64,000 nt of DNA from Flavobacteriales bacterium (GTDB lineage Bacteria > Bacteroidota > Bacteroidia > Flavobacteriales > Flavobacteriaceae), in the NCBI GenBank assembly GCA_020635875.1, contig JACJYY010000003.1, positions 1 to 64,000 on the forward strand, in the 5' to 3' direction. The position numbers and the translations under genes are program-made. The notes under the pieces are model-generated. The model did no database searches. It was not told the DNA's origin and saw nothing but the letters and a program-made list of their open reading frames with translations. Shown piece by piece: positions 41,246 through 50,529 of the stretch. How positions within the stretch are numbered: the stretch's first letter is position 1; every line of letters begins with the position of its first letter.

Positions 41246-42093
41246 TCATTGTAGTAGGGGGAACGGGGCAATTAGGTCAGTGCTTGTCACATGTGACAAA
41301 GGAAAGTAAGGATATCACTTTTCGTTTTTTGTCAGAAGAAGATTTGGATATTACCCATGCCGATAAAGTCAATGCCACCTTCGAAAAATACAAACCCAAT
41401 TACTGTATCAATGCTGCGGCTTATACCGCTGTAGATAAGGCTGAAGAAGCTGTAGATATTGCAACTGCAATTAATGTCACTGCCGTAGAATATTTGGCGA
41501 AAGCCTGCGCAACATACAATACAACATTACTTCATATATCAACGGATTTTGTATTTGACGGCAAAAAAAGCACACCCTACACAGAAACAGACATTCCAGA
41601 ACCTTTAGGGGTTTATGGTCAGACAAAACTAGACGGCGAATTGGTAATTCCAGAATTATTAAAGCGTTATTACATTGTACGTACTTCATGGTTGTATTCC
41701 CCTTTTGCAGCCAATTTCATGAAGACCATGATTCGTTTGGGCTCAGAAAGAGACACCTTAAGCGTCGTGAATGATCAAATCGGTACACCTACACAGGCTT
41801 TGGATTTAGCGGCTGTATTAGTTCATATTATTAAGAATGATATTTCAGGAAATCATCCGTATGGATTGTACCATTTCAGCAACGAAGGACAGTGCAGTTG
41901 GTATGATTTTGCCAAACAAATTTTCATAAACAACAATATTGAGATCGATTTAAAACCGATTCCTACATCGGCTTATCCGACTCCAGCAGAGCGACCTAAA
42001 TACAGTGTTTTGGACAAATCCAAAATCAAAAACACTTTCGAGATTACCATCAGAAGTTGGGAAGAAGGGTTGAAGAATCCGTATAATGAATAA
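41239..42093 (+). CDS. rfbD: dTDP-4-dehydrorhamnose reductase
   Basis: 284 residues, short-chain reductase of the RmlD type. It has the NAD(P) loop VVGGTGQLGQCL, INAAAYTAVDKAE, HISTDFVFDGKKSTPYTETD, YGQTKLDGE (catalytic Tyr-x3-Lys) and RTSWLYSPFAANFMKTM. It completes dTDP-L-rhamnose. It overlaps rfbC by 7 bp. The pathway is complete in this locus (rfbA, B, C, D), so rhamnose or a derivative is very likely in the polymer. Confidence 0.95.
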   Translation: MVVIVVGGTGQLGQCLSHVTKESKDITFRFLSEEDLDITHADKVNATFEKYKPNYCINAAAYTAVDKAEEAVDIATAINVTAVEYLAKACATYNTTLLHISTDFVFDGKKSTPYTETDIPEPLGVYGQTKLDGELVIPELLKRYYIVRTSWLYSPFAANFMKTMIRLGSERDTLSVVNDQIGTPTQALDLAAVLVHIIKNDISGNHPYGLYHFSNEGQCSWYDFAKQIFINNNIEIDLKPIPTSAYPTPAERPKYSVLDKSKIKNTFEITIRSWEEGLKNPYNE

Positions 42094-42108
42094 AGATAAA
42101 GACGATTA

Positions 42109-43035
42109 ATGCAACCGACGCCTGTTATTTCCATAGTAAGCCCAGTATATCGAGCAGAAAGTATAGTGGATAAATTGGTTGAAGAAATTCAATCCGTAAT
42201 GGAGCCTTTAGGTGTGCATTATGAAATTGTTTTGGTAGATGATCGCAGCCCAGACAATTCTTGGGTTAAGATGAAAGAATTGGCTCAAAAGCACGAAGAA
42301 CTTAAATGTATCCGCTTAAGTCGTAATTATGGACAACATCCAGCAATTATGGCGGGTTTAACCAAAGCTAAAGGCGAATGGGTAGTGGTTATGGATTGCG
42401 ATTTACAGGATAACCCCAAGGAAATTAAAAGGTTATACGAGAAAGCCCTCGAGGGTTTTGAAGTAGTTTTAGCGAGAAGAGTACAACGTCAGGATCGGTT
42501 TTTTAAGAAGTTATCTTCCAAAATATTTTCTAAAGTATACAGCTATTTTTCAGGTGTGAAATACGATAATGAGGTGGCAAACTTTGGAATCTACCACAAA
42601 AAAGTAATTCAATCCGTATTACAAATCACGGATGTCATAAAGTTTTTTCCACTATTTGTGAAAGAGGTAGGCTATAATTCAACGGCTATAGAGGTAGAAC
42701 ATGGAGAGCGTTACGCTGGGGAAACAACCTATAGCCTGAAAACATTAATCAGTTTGGCGTTTAATACAATCATTTCTTTTTCTAATAAACCGTTGAAGTT
42801 GTTTGTGAAGTTTGGTCTTCTCGTATCGGCTTTGGCGTTTTTGGTGGGAGCTTTTTATTTATATCAAGGGTTGACTGGACAAATAATAGTTTCGGGATAT
42901 ACTTCTCTTATTGTTTCTATTTGGTTTTTGTCGGGAGTAATTATCACAACCATTGGTATAACTGGAATTTATATTGGTAAAATATTCGATCAAACCAAGC
43001 AACGCCCTGTATTTATAATTGACGAAGAGGCATGA
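42109..43035 (+). CDS. GT2 family glycosyltransferase with two C-terminal membrane helices
   Basis: 308 residues. ISIVSPVYRAESIVDKLV and the DDRSPDNSW and MDCDLQDNP (D-x-D-like) motifs mark a GT-A fold. The C-terminus has two helices (LLVSALAFLVGAFYLYQGL and IWFLSGVIITTIGITGIYIG). This is the DPM1/GtrB/ArnC-like architecture, in which sugar is moved to undecaprenyl phosphate or to a lipid-linked glycan. Substrate unknown. Its stop overlaps the next start (ATGA). Confidence 0.85.
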   Translation: MQPTPVISIVSPVYRAESIVDKLVEEIQSVMEPLGVHYEIVLVDDRSPDNSWVKMKELAQKHEELKCIRLSRNYGQHPAIMAGLTKAKGEWVVVMDCDLQDNPKEIKRLYEKALEGFEVVLARRVQRQDRFFKKLSSKIFSKVYSYFSGVKYDNEVANFGIYHKKVIQSVLQITDVIKFFPLFVKEVGYNSTAIEVEHGERYAGETTYSLKTLISLAFNTIISFSNKPLKLFVKFGLLVSALAFLVGAFYLYQGLTGQIIVSGYTSLIVSIWFLSGVIITTIGITGIYIGKIFDQTKQRPVFIIDEEA

Positions 43036-43718
43036 TTAAAAAACTGACTTGGGATTCTGAATTTTTTAACCTCCAAGTTGGAGAGTATGCGCTATCTGAA
43101 AGTGAAGAAGAAGTCTGCCCAGCAGGGTTTGATGTAATTTATGTTAAAGGACAAAATGGAATTGAAAATGATCTACTAGGCTATACTAAAACTTTTGAAG
43201 AGACTAAAGTGGTGTATTCCAAAAACCTTCAAAATACAGCACTAGATGATAGTGCGATTGTACCATTTGATTTGGATAGATTTAATATAGAAGTATTATA
43301 CGACCTAGCTTATGTAAGTGGTGAACAAAGTCGATTTAATCTAGACGTACGATTTGGTAGGGAACAATTTGAAAGGTTGTATAGACAATGGGTAGATAAC
43401 TCAGTGAATAAAACCTATGCCGATGGTGTATACGTATATCTCGAGCAGGAGCAAATTATTGGAATGATTACCTATGCTATTGATGATAATCAAGGCAAAG
43501 TGGGTTTATTGGCTGTATCAAAGGATTATCAAGGTAAAGGAATTGGTCAAAAATTAGTTCAATTTGTGGAGGCCATTTTGAGCGAAGAAGGCATAAAAAG
43601 TACAGAGATTCCAACTCAATTGAGTAACGTAGGTGCTTGTAGGTTTTATGAAAAGTTAGGCTACACGGTCAAAGAAAAGATAAACATAAAGCACTATTGG
43701 AAGAATGATACCATTTAA
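43032..43718 (+). CDS. GNAT acetyltransferase, WecD-like
   Basis: 228 residues. The N-terminus (KLTWDSEFFNLQVGEY) is typical of WecD/RffC-type enzymes. The C-terminal GNAT domain has VGLLAVSKDYQGKGIGQKLVQ, the acetyl-CoA loop. In enterobacteria WecD acetylates dTDP-4-amino-4,6-dideoxygalactose after the WecE aminotransferase step; here the WecE-like gene follows with a 14-bp overlap, so the same step is likely, giving dTDP-Fuc4NAc. Confidence 0.82.
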   Translation: MIKKLTWDSEFFNLQVGEYALSESEEEVCPAGFDVIYVKGQNGIENDLLGYTKTFEETKVVYSKNLQNTALDDSAIVPFDLDRFNIEVLYDLAYVSGEQSRFNLDVRFGREQFERLYRQWVDNSVNKTYADGVYVYLEQEQIIGMITYAIDDNQGKVGLLAVSKDYQGKGIGQKLVQFVEAILSEEGIKSTEIPTQLSNVGACRFYEKLGYTVKEKINIKHYWKNDTI

Positions 43719-44838
43719 TAAACCGTATTTAACAGGAAAGGAAACGGAGTATATTCAGGACGCCGTGGCTACAGGTAAGATTTCTGGTAACGGAAAGTAT
43801 ACCCAACGCTGTCAATCCTTTTTTGAAGTGAAATTTGGGTTTAAGAAATGCCTTTTGACAACTTCCTGTACAGATGCTTTGGAAATGACCTCTATACTTA
43901 TTGATATTCAGCCTGGTGATGAGGTGATTATGCCTTCGTATACTTTTGTGTCAACAGCAAATGCGTTTGTATTGAGAGGCGCAAAAATCGTTTTTGTGGA
44001 CAGTCGATCTGACCACCCCAATATGGATGAGTCTCAGATTGAATCTTTGATTAGCTCAAAAACAAAAGCGATTGTATGTGTGCATTATGCAGGTGTGGCT
44101 TGTGACATGGACGCAATAATGAATATTGCGAATAAACACGGATTGTTTGTAGTTGAAGATGCGGCACAAGCTATAGATAGTTATTACCTTACTAAGAGCG
44201 GAGAAAGAAAACCTTTAGGTTCAATTGGGCATCTTTCAGCCTTCTCTTTTCATGAAACCAAAAACATCATTTCAGGTGAAGGAGGTATGCTGGTTATTAA
44301 TGATGATAGATTTGTCGAAAGAGCAGAAATAATTTGGGAAAAGGGAACAAATCGCTCCGCATTTTTCAGAGGAGAGGTAGATAAATATGGATGGGTAGAT
44401 GTGGGGAGTTCATTCTTGCCGTCTGAGATTATAGCTGCTTTTTTATGGGCACAACTCGAAAATTTGGATGACATCCAAAGAAAACGAAAGATGCACTGGA
44501 ATGCGTATTATGAGGGGTTGAAAGAATGGAGTAAGAAGGAAAATATAGAATTGCCAAAGGTATTGGATTTCGCCACCAATAATGCACACATGTTTTATCT
44601 GGTTTGCGAAAGTTTGGAACAACGCAGTGCGATATTGAGTCAATTGAAAGAACAAGGGATTCTTGGAGTATTTCATTATCAAAGCTTACATAAAAGTCCA
44701 TACTACAAGGTTAAACATGGAGATAGGGAATTGTCCTATTGTGATGCTTATACTAATCTCCTGTTTAGACTGCCATTATATTATGAGCTTGAAGTAAAAA
44801 AAGTAATCAACACTATTAAACTAATTAAAACAAAATAA
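43705..44838 (+). CDS. rffA: dTDP-4-amino-4,6-dideoxygalactose transaminase
   Basis: 377 residues, DegT/DnrJ/EryC1 family and close to E. coli WecE/RffA throughout. MIPFNKPYLTGKETEYIQ, the near-identical stretch from IQPGDEVIMPSYTFVSTANA onward, VHYAGVACDMDAIM, and FHETKNIISGEGG, with the PLP Lys in HETKN. It uses dTDP-4-keto-6-deoxyglucose, the RfbB product, and glutamate. Together with rfbA/rfbB and the WecD-like gene it forms a route to dTDP-Fuc4NAc, a sugar known from enterobacterial common antigen. Confidence 0.93.
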   Translation: MIPFNKPYLTGKETEYIQDAVATGKISGNGKYTQRCQSFFEVKFGFKKCLLTTSCTDALEMTSILIDIQPGDEVIMPSYTFVSTANAFVLRGAKIVFVDSRSDHPNMDESQIESLISSKTKAIVCVHYAGVACDMDAIMNIANKHGLFVVEDAAQAIDSYYLTKSGERKPLGSIGHLSAFSFHETKNIISGEGGMLVINDDRFVERAEIIWEKGTNRSAFFRGEVDKYGWVDVGSSFLPSEIIAAFLWAQLENLDDIQRKRKMHWNAYYEGLKEWSKKENIELPKVLDFATNNAHMFYLVCESLEQRSAILSQLKEQGILGVFHYQSLHKSPYYKVKHGDRELSYCDAYTNLLFRLPLYYELEVKKVINTIKLIKTK

Positions 44839-44840
44839 GA

Positions 44841-45374
44841 ATGAAAAAGATAATCGTAATTGCACTAACTGTATTAGGCGTGTTCTCATGCAAAGACAAA
44901 CAAAATGAACAGGAATCATCCGAATCCAACTTGTTAAGTGAAAATTTTGTGGTTGAAATGGAGATAATCGCTCAAACTCCAGATGATTTTGCAGTGTATT
45001 ATACGGAAGATAATACTAATAACTTTTCGGGAGTTGACGCTTCTTGGAAAGGAATCACAGGTAATAATACCTCTGAGAAAATTAGAATTGATTTAAATGC
45101 CAAAGTTATTCCAACAAATATTCGATTGGATTTTGGGATAAATCCAAATAGAAAAGATGTAGTGATTAAAAATATTCACTTCAAGTATTACAGTAAGGAA
45201 TTTGTGATTCGTGGGGCAGATTTTCTAAACTACTTCATTAAGAATGATGTGCCTACAGAGATAAATACGACAGAGGGTACAATTAAATTGATAAAAACTC
45301 AAGAAAAAACAGATGGGACTTACTTTTATCCAAGACAGGAGTTGTTAGATCAAATAAAATCAATGACTTTGTAA
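44841..45374 (+). CDS. Small lipoprotein in the polysaccharide operon
   Basis: 177 residues. MKKIIVIALTVLGVFSC is a lipoprotein signal with Cys17; KDKQNEQESSES is a flexible linker. The mature domain is beta-rich (VVEMEIIAQTPDDFAVYYTEDNTNNF, IRLDFGINPNRKDVVIKNIHFKYY), reminiscent of carbohydrate-binding jelly rolls, but I do not recognise the family. It lies 2 bp after rffA and 17 bp before the GT39-like gene, so it belongs to the operon. A role in glycan export or assembly is inferred from position only. Confidence 0.6.
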   Translation: MKKIIVIALTVLGVFSCKDKQNEQESSESNLLSENFVVEMEIIAQTPDDFAVYYTEDNTNNFSGVDASWKGITGNNTSEKIRIDLNAKVIPTNIRLDFGINPNRKDVVIKNIHFKYYSKEFVIRGADFLNYFIKNDVPTEINTTEGTIKLIKTQEKTDGTYFYPRQELLDQIKSMTL

Positions 45375-45391
45375 AATTACGTTAATAGATA

Positions 45392-46852
45392 GTGAATTTG
45401 CTTAAAGACATAAAATCCAATATTTGGTTACTACTCATTCTGGTTGGGGGTGCCATTTTACGTATTTATAATATCGGTTTTCAGAGTTTGTGGATTGATG
45501 AGTTACATACACTCATTGAGTCCAGTCCCGCTCATTCCTTTGAAAAATTTCATCTAATTATGATGATTAGAGAAGGAATGGGGCATTTGTATTTTCTGTT
45601 GCTAAAATATTCATACGCAATTTTTGGGTATACACCAGTAACAGCACGTATGTTCTCGGCAATTGTAGGAATAGCAAGTATTTATGTGATTTACTTAATA
45701 GGAAAACTAATATACAATAAGAGGCTTGGTTTGATTGCAGCCTTGATTTTGTCGGTTAACTATTTTCATATTTATTATTCTCAAGAGGCAAGACCCTATG
45801 TCTTATTGGTTTTATTCACGTTACTTTCATTTTACCGATTAATACTTTTTCTAAAAAAATCGAACTGGAAAAATGCGATTTATTATGGCATCTTCAGTGG
45901 TTTAATTGTTCATGCTCAGTTTGTTGGGCTATTGACGTTGTTTTCTCAAGGTTTATTGATTCTGTTTGTGGTATATACCAAAAAACCAGAAGAACGTCTT
46001 AAAACATTTCTTAATGGGCTATTGGCTGGTGTTGTAGCTCTTGTAACGATGGCTCCAACCTATTTGCTGTTCAAGAAAATGATGGGTTATAAATCGGGCT
46101 GGTTGACTTTACCTGGTCCAGATGGTTTTACGAATATCTTTAAGATGTTTTTAGGTAACACGGAGTTGCTCTACATGATATTTACGCTGTTGATTGTGTT
46201 TTATTTTGTGCGATTGTTTCAGCAAAAAGACATCAACTTACATTGGAGTGCCATATATAAAAACAAATTAGTATTCAGTGGATTACTACTGTTTACATGG
46301 GTGTTTTTTTCCATTTGGATTGCCATAATCAAATCTTATACGAGCGAGTCAATGATATTGGATCGTTATTTTATTGGGCTTTTACCAGCGTTTATTTTAG
46401 CTGTTGCTATAGGTGTTCATTTGATAAAAAATAAAATTGTGAGAAGTTTGGTTTTGACCGCAATAGTATTGTTTTCAGTCGTGGATATAACGATTGTAAA
46501 GAAATACTATTCGACAGTTACTAAACCTCAATTCAGAGAAATAACTACCGAAATAAAAAATAACAATCCTCACAATCACAAAGTAGTATCAGCCTACAGA
46601 TGGTTGTTTGGCTATTACTTTGACAAAGAAATTCCAATATATGCACCAGATGAGTATACTTTGGAAAACTACGTCGAAGCTATGCGTAACGGTTCAGTAG
46701 TTAAAGAATCATTTTGGTATATGGATGGTAATTTTAGGCCGTATGTTTTAGGCCCAAATGATGAGGCTTTTTTGAATGAACATTTTGTAGTTCAAGAAAA
46801 TTATATGGGGTATTATAATACATGGGCCAAGCACTATATTAAAAAAGAGTAA
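45392..46852 (+). CDS. Integral membrane glycosyltransferase, GT39/ArnT-like
   Basis: 486 residues from GTG. It has about 10-12 hydrophobic segments. Near the N-terminus, GAILRIYNIGFQSLWIDELHTL carries the acidic residues (D-E) in the first periplasmic loop typical of ArnT/PMT-type transferases; YSQEARPYVLLVLF in the second loop is also typical. Such enzymes use undecaprenyl-phosphate-linked sugars to modify glycans, lipids or proteins on the periplasmic side. The preceding GT2 enzyme with C-terminal helices could supply the lipid-linked sugar. Confidence 0.8.
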   Translation: MNLLKDIKSNIWLLLILVGGAILRIYNIGFQSLWIDELHTLIESSPAHSFEKFHLIMMIREGMGHLYFLLLKYSYAIFGYTPVTARMFSAIVGIASIYVIYLIGKLIYNKRLGLIAALILSVNYFHIYYSQEARPYVLLVLFTLLSFYRLILFLKKSNWKNAIYYGIFSGLIVHAQFVGLLTLFSQGLLILFVVYTKKPEERLKTFLNGLLAGVVALVTMAPTYLLFKKMMGYKSGWLTLPGPDGFTNIFKMFLGNTELLYMIFTLLIVFYFVRLFQQKDINLHWSAIYKNKLVFSGLLLFTWVFFSIWIAIIKSYTSESMILDRYFIGLLPAFILAVAIGVHLIKNKIVRSLVLTAIVLFSVVDITIVKKYYSTVTKPQFREITTEIKNNNPHNHKVVSAYRWLFGYYFDKEIPIYAPDEYTLENYVEAMRNGSVVKESFWYMDGNFRPYVLGPNDEAFLNEHFVVQENYMGYYNTWAKHYIKKE

Positions 46853-46882
46853 TTTTACTCCTTTAATCAAAGACTTTAGCCC

Positions 46883-48130
46883 ATGCTAAAACAACTCACC
46901 AATGACCTGAAACTGAAAAAGTTTTCCATTTATGGATTGGGTCAGGTAGTTAATTTGGTTAGTCCTTTTTTGGTTTTTCCTTATATCATCAAAATCTGTG
47001 GAGAAGAAGGTTTAGGAAAGATTGGTGTAGCCATGTCTTTGATGTTCATGCTGATTGTTTTAGTGGATTACTCATCGTATATCAAAGGGCTTAGAAGCAT
47101 ATCCATTAATAGGGATAATAAAGTCAAGATTCGAGAGATAATTGCGACGATTTATTTCTCTAAACTGTTACTTTTCCTTGTTGTGGCTACTGTTGCGACG
47201 ATTGTATTTTATACGATTCCGTATTTACAATCCGAATTCCTGTTGTACTTTTTCAGTTTGGTTATGGTTTTGGCGCAAGCGATAAACCCTACGTGGTTTT
47301 ATCAAGGCACAGAAGATTTTACCAAGATTACACTCATCAATATAGTTTCGAAAATAATTTATGTAGTAGGTGTTTTATTTATGGTCATGGATGAGGTGGA
47401 TTATGTCTGGGTGAATCTAATATGGGGATTAGGTTTGTTTTTGCCGAGTGTATTTTTCCTTATTGGTTTAGTCATAGCCTATGAAATAGGCCTTTCCGAT
47501 TTTAAATTGAACCGCGCTTTAAACTTGATTAAAAAAGACTTTACTTTTTGTATGTCGCAATTATTGTTGTCCCTAAAACAATATTCGCCTATTGTTATTA
47601 TTGATGTCTTAGGAGGTAATGTTTTATCGGGACAGTACAAGATAATAGAACAATTAATAATGCCTTTCAGAACATTTTTACAGATGTTGTTCAGGTTTTC
47701 GTACAGTATTATTGTCCGAAAAATCCATACCCATTTAGAAAAAGGCTATTCCATTTGGAAAAAAATCAACACCCTCAGCGTTTCCTTTATAGTTTTATCA
47801 TTGGTCGTAGTTTGGCTCTTTTCAGATTTTATATTTGCCTATTTAAACTTACAAGCTTCCGATTTTGAGAGGTATGCTTTTTTGTTGCTATTAGCCTTGC
47901 CAATTCCTGTATTAATAGGAGTTTCTTTAGCACAAGAGCAGTTGCTGTTCAGTTTTGATATGAATCGGGTTTATGAAAAGATTACCCTATGGATTACCGT
48001 ATTGGCATTGGGACTGTTATTTGTCGGATTTTACTTTTTTGCCTTAAAAGGCATCATTGTAGCGCAGATAATAGTTGAATTAACGCTCGTAGGGTTATAT
48101 ATTTGGGTGCTTAAAAACAGAAAGGTATAA
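46883..48130 (+). CDS. Oligosaccharide flippase (Wzx-like)
   Basis: 415 residues with about 12 membrane helices. The N-terminus FSIYGLGQVVNLVSPFLVFPYIIKICGEEGLGKIG and the INPTWFYQGTEDFTKIT loop are characteristic of the MATE-like polysaccharide flippase family. It should move the undecaprenyl-linked repeat unit across the inner membrane. It overlaps the polymerase gene by one base (TAATG). Confidence 0.9.
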   Translation: MLKQLTNDLKLKKFSIYGLGQVVNLVSPFLVFPYIIKICGEEGLGKIGVAMSLMFMLIVLVDYSSYIKGLRSISINRDNKVKIREIIATIYFSKLLLFLVVATVATIVFYTIPYLQSEFLLYFFSLVMVLAQAINPTWFYQGTEDFTKITLINIVSKIIYVVGVLFMVMDEVDYVWVNLIWGLGLFLPSVFFLIGLVIAYEIGLSDFKLNRALNLIKKDFTFCMSQLLLSLKQYSPIVIIDVLGGNVLSGQYKIIEQLIMPFRTFLQMLFRFSYSIIVRKIHTHLEKGYSIWKKINTLSVSFIVLSLVVVWLFSDFIFAYLNLQASDFERYAFLLLLALPIPVLIGVSLAQEQLLFSFDMNRVYEKITLWITVLALGLLFVGFYFFALKGIIVAQIIVELTLVGLYIWVLKNRKV

Positions 48131-49374
48131 TGGTCGCTCGTATTCCAAAAGATTTTAGATATACTGCAATGCTTGCGTTATGTGTGGGTGCTCCGTATCT
48201 GAATAACTACGAATTGACTTTTTTGATTTGGGCGGCGACATTGGTGATGACGATCCAAAAACGCTATGAAATATCGTTAGTCAATCAAATCATCTGTTTT
48301 AGTTTAATACTATTGATAGGTATTTTCAGCAGTATAGGAAAAACCTTTACCACGTATGACTTTATTCGTGACATAACCTATTTGCTCAAACCCATTATGG
48401 GTCTATTAGTCGGTTATCAATTGTGTAAAGGTTTGGTCAAAGAACCGATTAAAGCTTTTATTAATATAGGTGTTGGTTTAGCCGCTATTCATATCGGTAT
48501 TGTAATATATGGCTATTTAGTAATGGGATTCACGAGTATTCATCACATTAGAGCCTATGCGGGGTATTTTAGTGATTATGAAGTGTATACCATCATTTTA
48601 GTGCTATTCAGTTCTAAATTAGGTGTGGAATTAACACCAAAGAAAAAACAGCTGTTTTTAGGCTTACTTTTTATTTCCTCTTTTCTGTATTTGTCCAGAA
48701 CCAACTTCATACAATTGGGAATTTTGTGGTTGGCGATGCAAGGCTATTTTAATTTGACCAAAAAAACAATTCGGGTTTTATCGTCACTTTTTATAGCATT
48801 AATTGCCCTTTATTCGGCACTGGTATATTATAATCCTAGAAGAAATGGCCCCGGAATGGAAGCATTTTTGTACAAAGTAAAAATTGCTCCAACCGAGCCG
48901 TTCAAGACCAAAATCAACACTAAAGATTATAAGGATTTCAATGATAATTATCGTTCGGTTGAGAACATTAACACTATTGAGCAAGTAGGAAAAGAAGGTT
49001 ATTCTCCTATTTTGTTTGGTGAAGGATTAGGTTCTCAAATTGATATCAAACAAATCGTTTGGTTAGACGGTGTACAATTACGATTCATATCCATATTGCA
49101 TAACGGATTCATGACTGTTTATCTGAAATCTGGGCTTGCTGGAGTGATTGTTTTATTGATTAGTATTTTTCTATTGTTCAGAAGAAACAGGCGTGTTGTA
49201 GAGATTGTACCATTGAATAATTTAATTGTTGGGACTGCGATATTTTTGTTTCTTTCTTATTGGGTATTTATGGGGATGTATTTCAAAGCAGATACTAAAG
49301 CAATCCTTTTAGGCGGTTTGTTTGCCTATCGCGAAAGAATTCTAAAAAGTTTAACCCAAAATACCTCTAATTAA
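48130..49374 (+). CDS. O-antigen polymerase/ligase-like membrane protein (Wzy candidate 1)
   Basis: 414 residues, about 10-12 helices with a large loop (about 230-310) that contains YYNPRRNGPGMEAF, FNDNYRSVE and GEGLGSQI; loops of this kind are found in Wzy/WaaL proteins. Directly coupled to the flippase, which favours a role as the repeat-unit polymerase. Its 3' end overlaps the convergent epimerase gene by 24 bp. Confidence 0.75.
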   Translation: MVARIPKDFRYTAMLALCVGAPYLNNYELTFLIWAATLVMTIQKRYEISLVNQIICFSLILLIGIFSSIGKTFTTYDFIRDITYLLKPIMGLLVGYQLCKGLVKEPIKAFINIGVGLAAIHIGIVIYGYLVMGFTSIHHIRAYAGYFSDYEVYTIILVLFSSKLGVELTPKKKQLFLGLLFISSFLYLSRTNFIQLGILWLAMQGYFNLTKKTIRVLSSLFIALIALYSALVYYNPRRNGPGMEAFLYKVKIAPTEPFKTKINTKDYKDFNDNYRSVENINTIEQVGKEGYSPILFGEGLGSQIDIKQIVWLDGVQLRFISILHNGFMTVYLKSGLAGVIVLLISIFLLFRRNRRVVEIVPLNNLIVGTAIFLFLSYWVFMGMYFKADTKAILLGGLFAYRERILKSLTQNTSN

Positions 49375-50460
49375 TTCACTAGTATCTCCTTTTCCGTACG
49401 GGTTAGAAGCGTGTGACATTTGTTTATAATAAGTTACGTCATCTAATAACTCCGCTGTTTTTGAAACAATTTTTTCACGGTCTGTACCGACCAAAATGGC
49501 TGTTCCCGCGTCCACACCTTCGGTGCGTTCCGTGACATTTCTTAGGACTAAAACGGGTTTACCTAAACTAGGCGCTTCTTCTTGTATCCCTCCAGAATCC
49601 GTTAATACAATGGTGCTTTTAGACATCATCCAAACTAATTGAGGGTAATCTAATGGAGCAATCAATTTAATGTTAGAGCGAGTAAGTTTTTGATGTGCTA
49701 TTTCTTTTACGTTTGGATTGAGATGAACAGGATAAACGATTTCTACAGAGTCATTATATTTTTCGGCAATGGTATTGATAGCGTCACAAATAGTAATAAA
49801 AGGTTCGCCAAAGTTTTCTCTACGATGACAGGTCACTAAGATTATTTTTTTGGAAAAATCAATCGCACGGAATTCTTGTAAAAATTGTGCTTCGTTGGTT
49901 GATTTATTCTTTTCAACTGCCATTAACAAGGCATCAATTACGGTGTTTCCTACTTCATAAACGTTGGTTGTAAGACCTTCCTTTTCTAAATTCTCAACAG
50001 CTCTTTTTGTAGGACAAAAATGATAGGTCGCTAGGTTGGATGTTAATACGCGGTTCATTTCCTCTGGGAAAGGCGAATGCATATCTCCACTTCTTAATCC
50101 AGCTTCGATGTGTACGACTTTTATTTTTTTGTAGAATGCTGCCAGAGCACCCGTAAGAACTGTAGTGGTGTCACCCTGAACAAAGACATAATCAAAAGCC
50201 TCTTTATCTAAAATTTCAGTAGTGATTCGTTCAATTAAAGTAGCAGTTAATTGATGTAAAGTTTGATTAGGAGTCATGACGTTTAGGTCATAATCCACGT
50301 TAATATCAAAAAAGTCTAATACCTGATCTAGCATTTCTCTGTGTTGAGCGGTAACACCTACTTTTACACTAAACTTAGAATCGCTTGAGAATGTTTTGAT
50401 TAATGGAGCCATTTTTATGGCTTCGGGACGTGTCCCAAAAAGGAATAAAACACTTTTCAT
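49351..50460 (-). CDS. wecB: UDP-N-acetylglucosamine 2-epimerase (non-hydrolysing)
   Basis: 369 residues. FGTRPEAIKMAPLI, VTAQHREMLDQVL, VQGDTTTVLTGALAA, HIEAGLRSGDMHSPFPEEMNR, TCHRRENFGEP and DSGGIQEEAPSLGKPVLVLRNVTER are complete WecB motifs. It interconverts UDP-GlcNAc and UDP-ManNAc. No UDP-ManNAc dehydrogenase (wecC) is present in the window, so ManNAc itself may be used or the partner is elsewhere. It stands alone on the minus strand within a plus-strand operon, which suggests separate insertion and promoter. Confidence 0.94.
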   Translation of the reverse strand: MKSVLFLFGTRPEAIKMAPLIKTFSSDSKFSVKVGVTAQHREMLDQVLDFFDINVDYDLNVMTPNQTLHQLTATLIERITTEILDKEAFDYVFVQGDTTTVLTGALAAFYKKIKVVHIEAGLRSGDMHSPFPEEMNRVLTSNLATYHFCPTKRAVENLEKEGLTTNVYEVGNTVIDALLMAVEKNKSTNEAQFLQEFRAIDFSKKIILVTCHRRENFGEPFITICDAINTIAEKYNDSVEIVYPVHLNPNVKEIAHQKLTRSNIKLIAPLDYPQLVWMMSKSTIVLTDSGGIQEEAPSLGKPVLVLRNVTERTEGVDAGTAILVGTDREKIVSKTAELLDDVTYYKQMSHASNPYGKGDTSELIRGILG

Positions 50461-50503
50461 TACAATTGATAAAAACTAAAGTCGTAAAGCTATTAATAAA
50501 AAG

Positions 50504-50511
50504 TATATTTG
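50504..50511 (+). promoter_or_regulatory. -7 box for the second half of the polysaccharide locus
   Basis: TATATTTG fits TAnnTTTG and lies 18 bp upstream of the glycosyltransferase ATG at 50530, in the 69-bp gap that separates it from the divergent wecB. It should drive the genes from 50530 to 56327. Confidence 0.55.
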
Positions 50512-50529
50512 CAATCATAAGAATTTATA

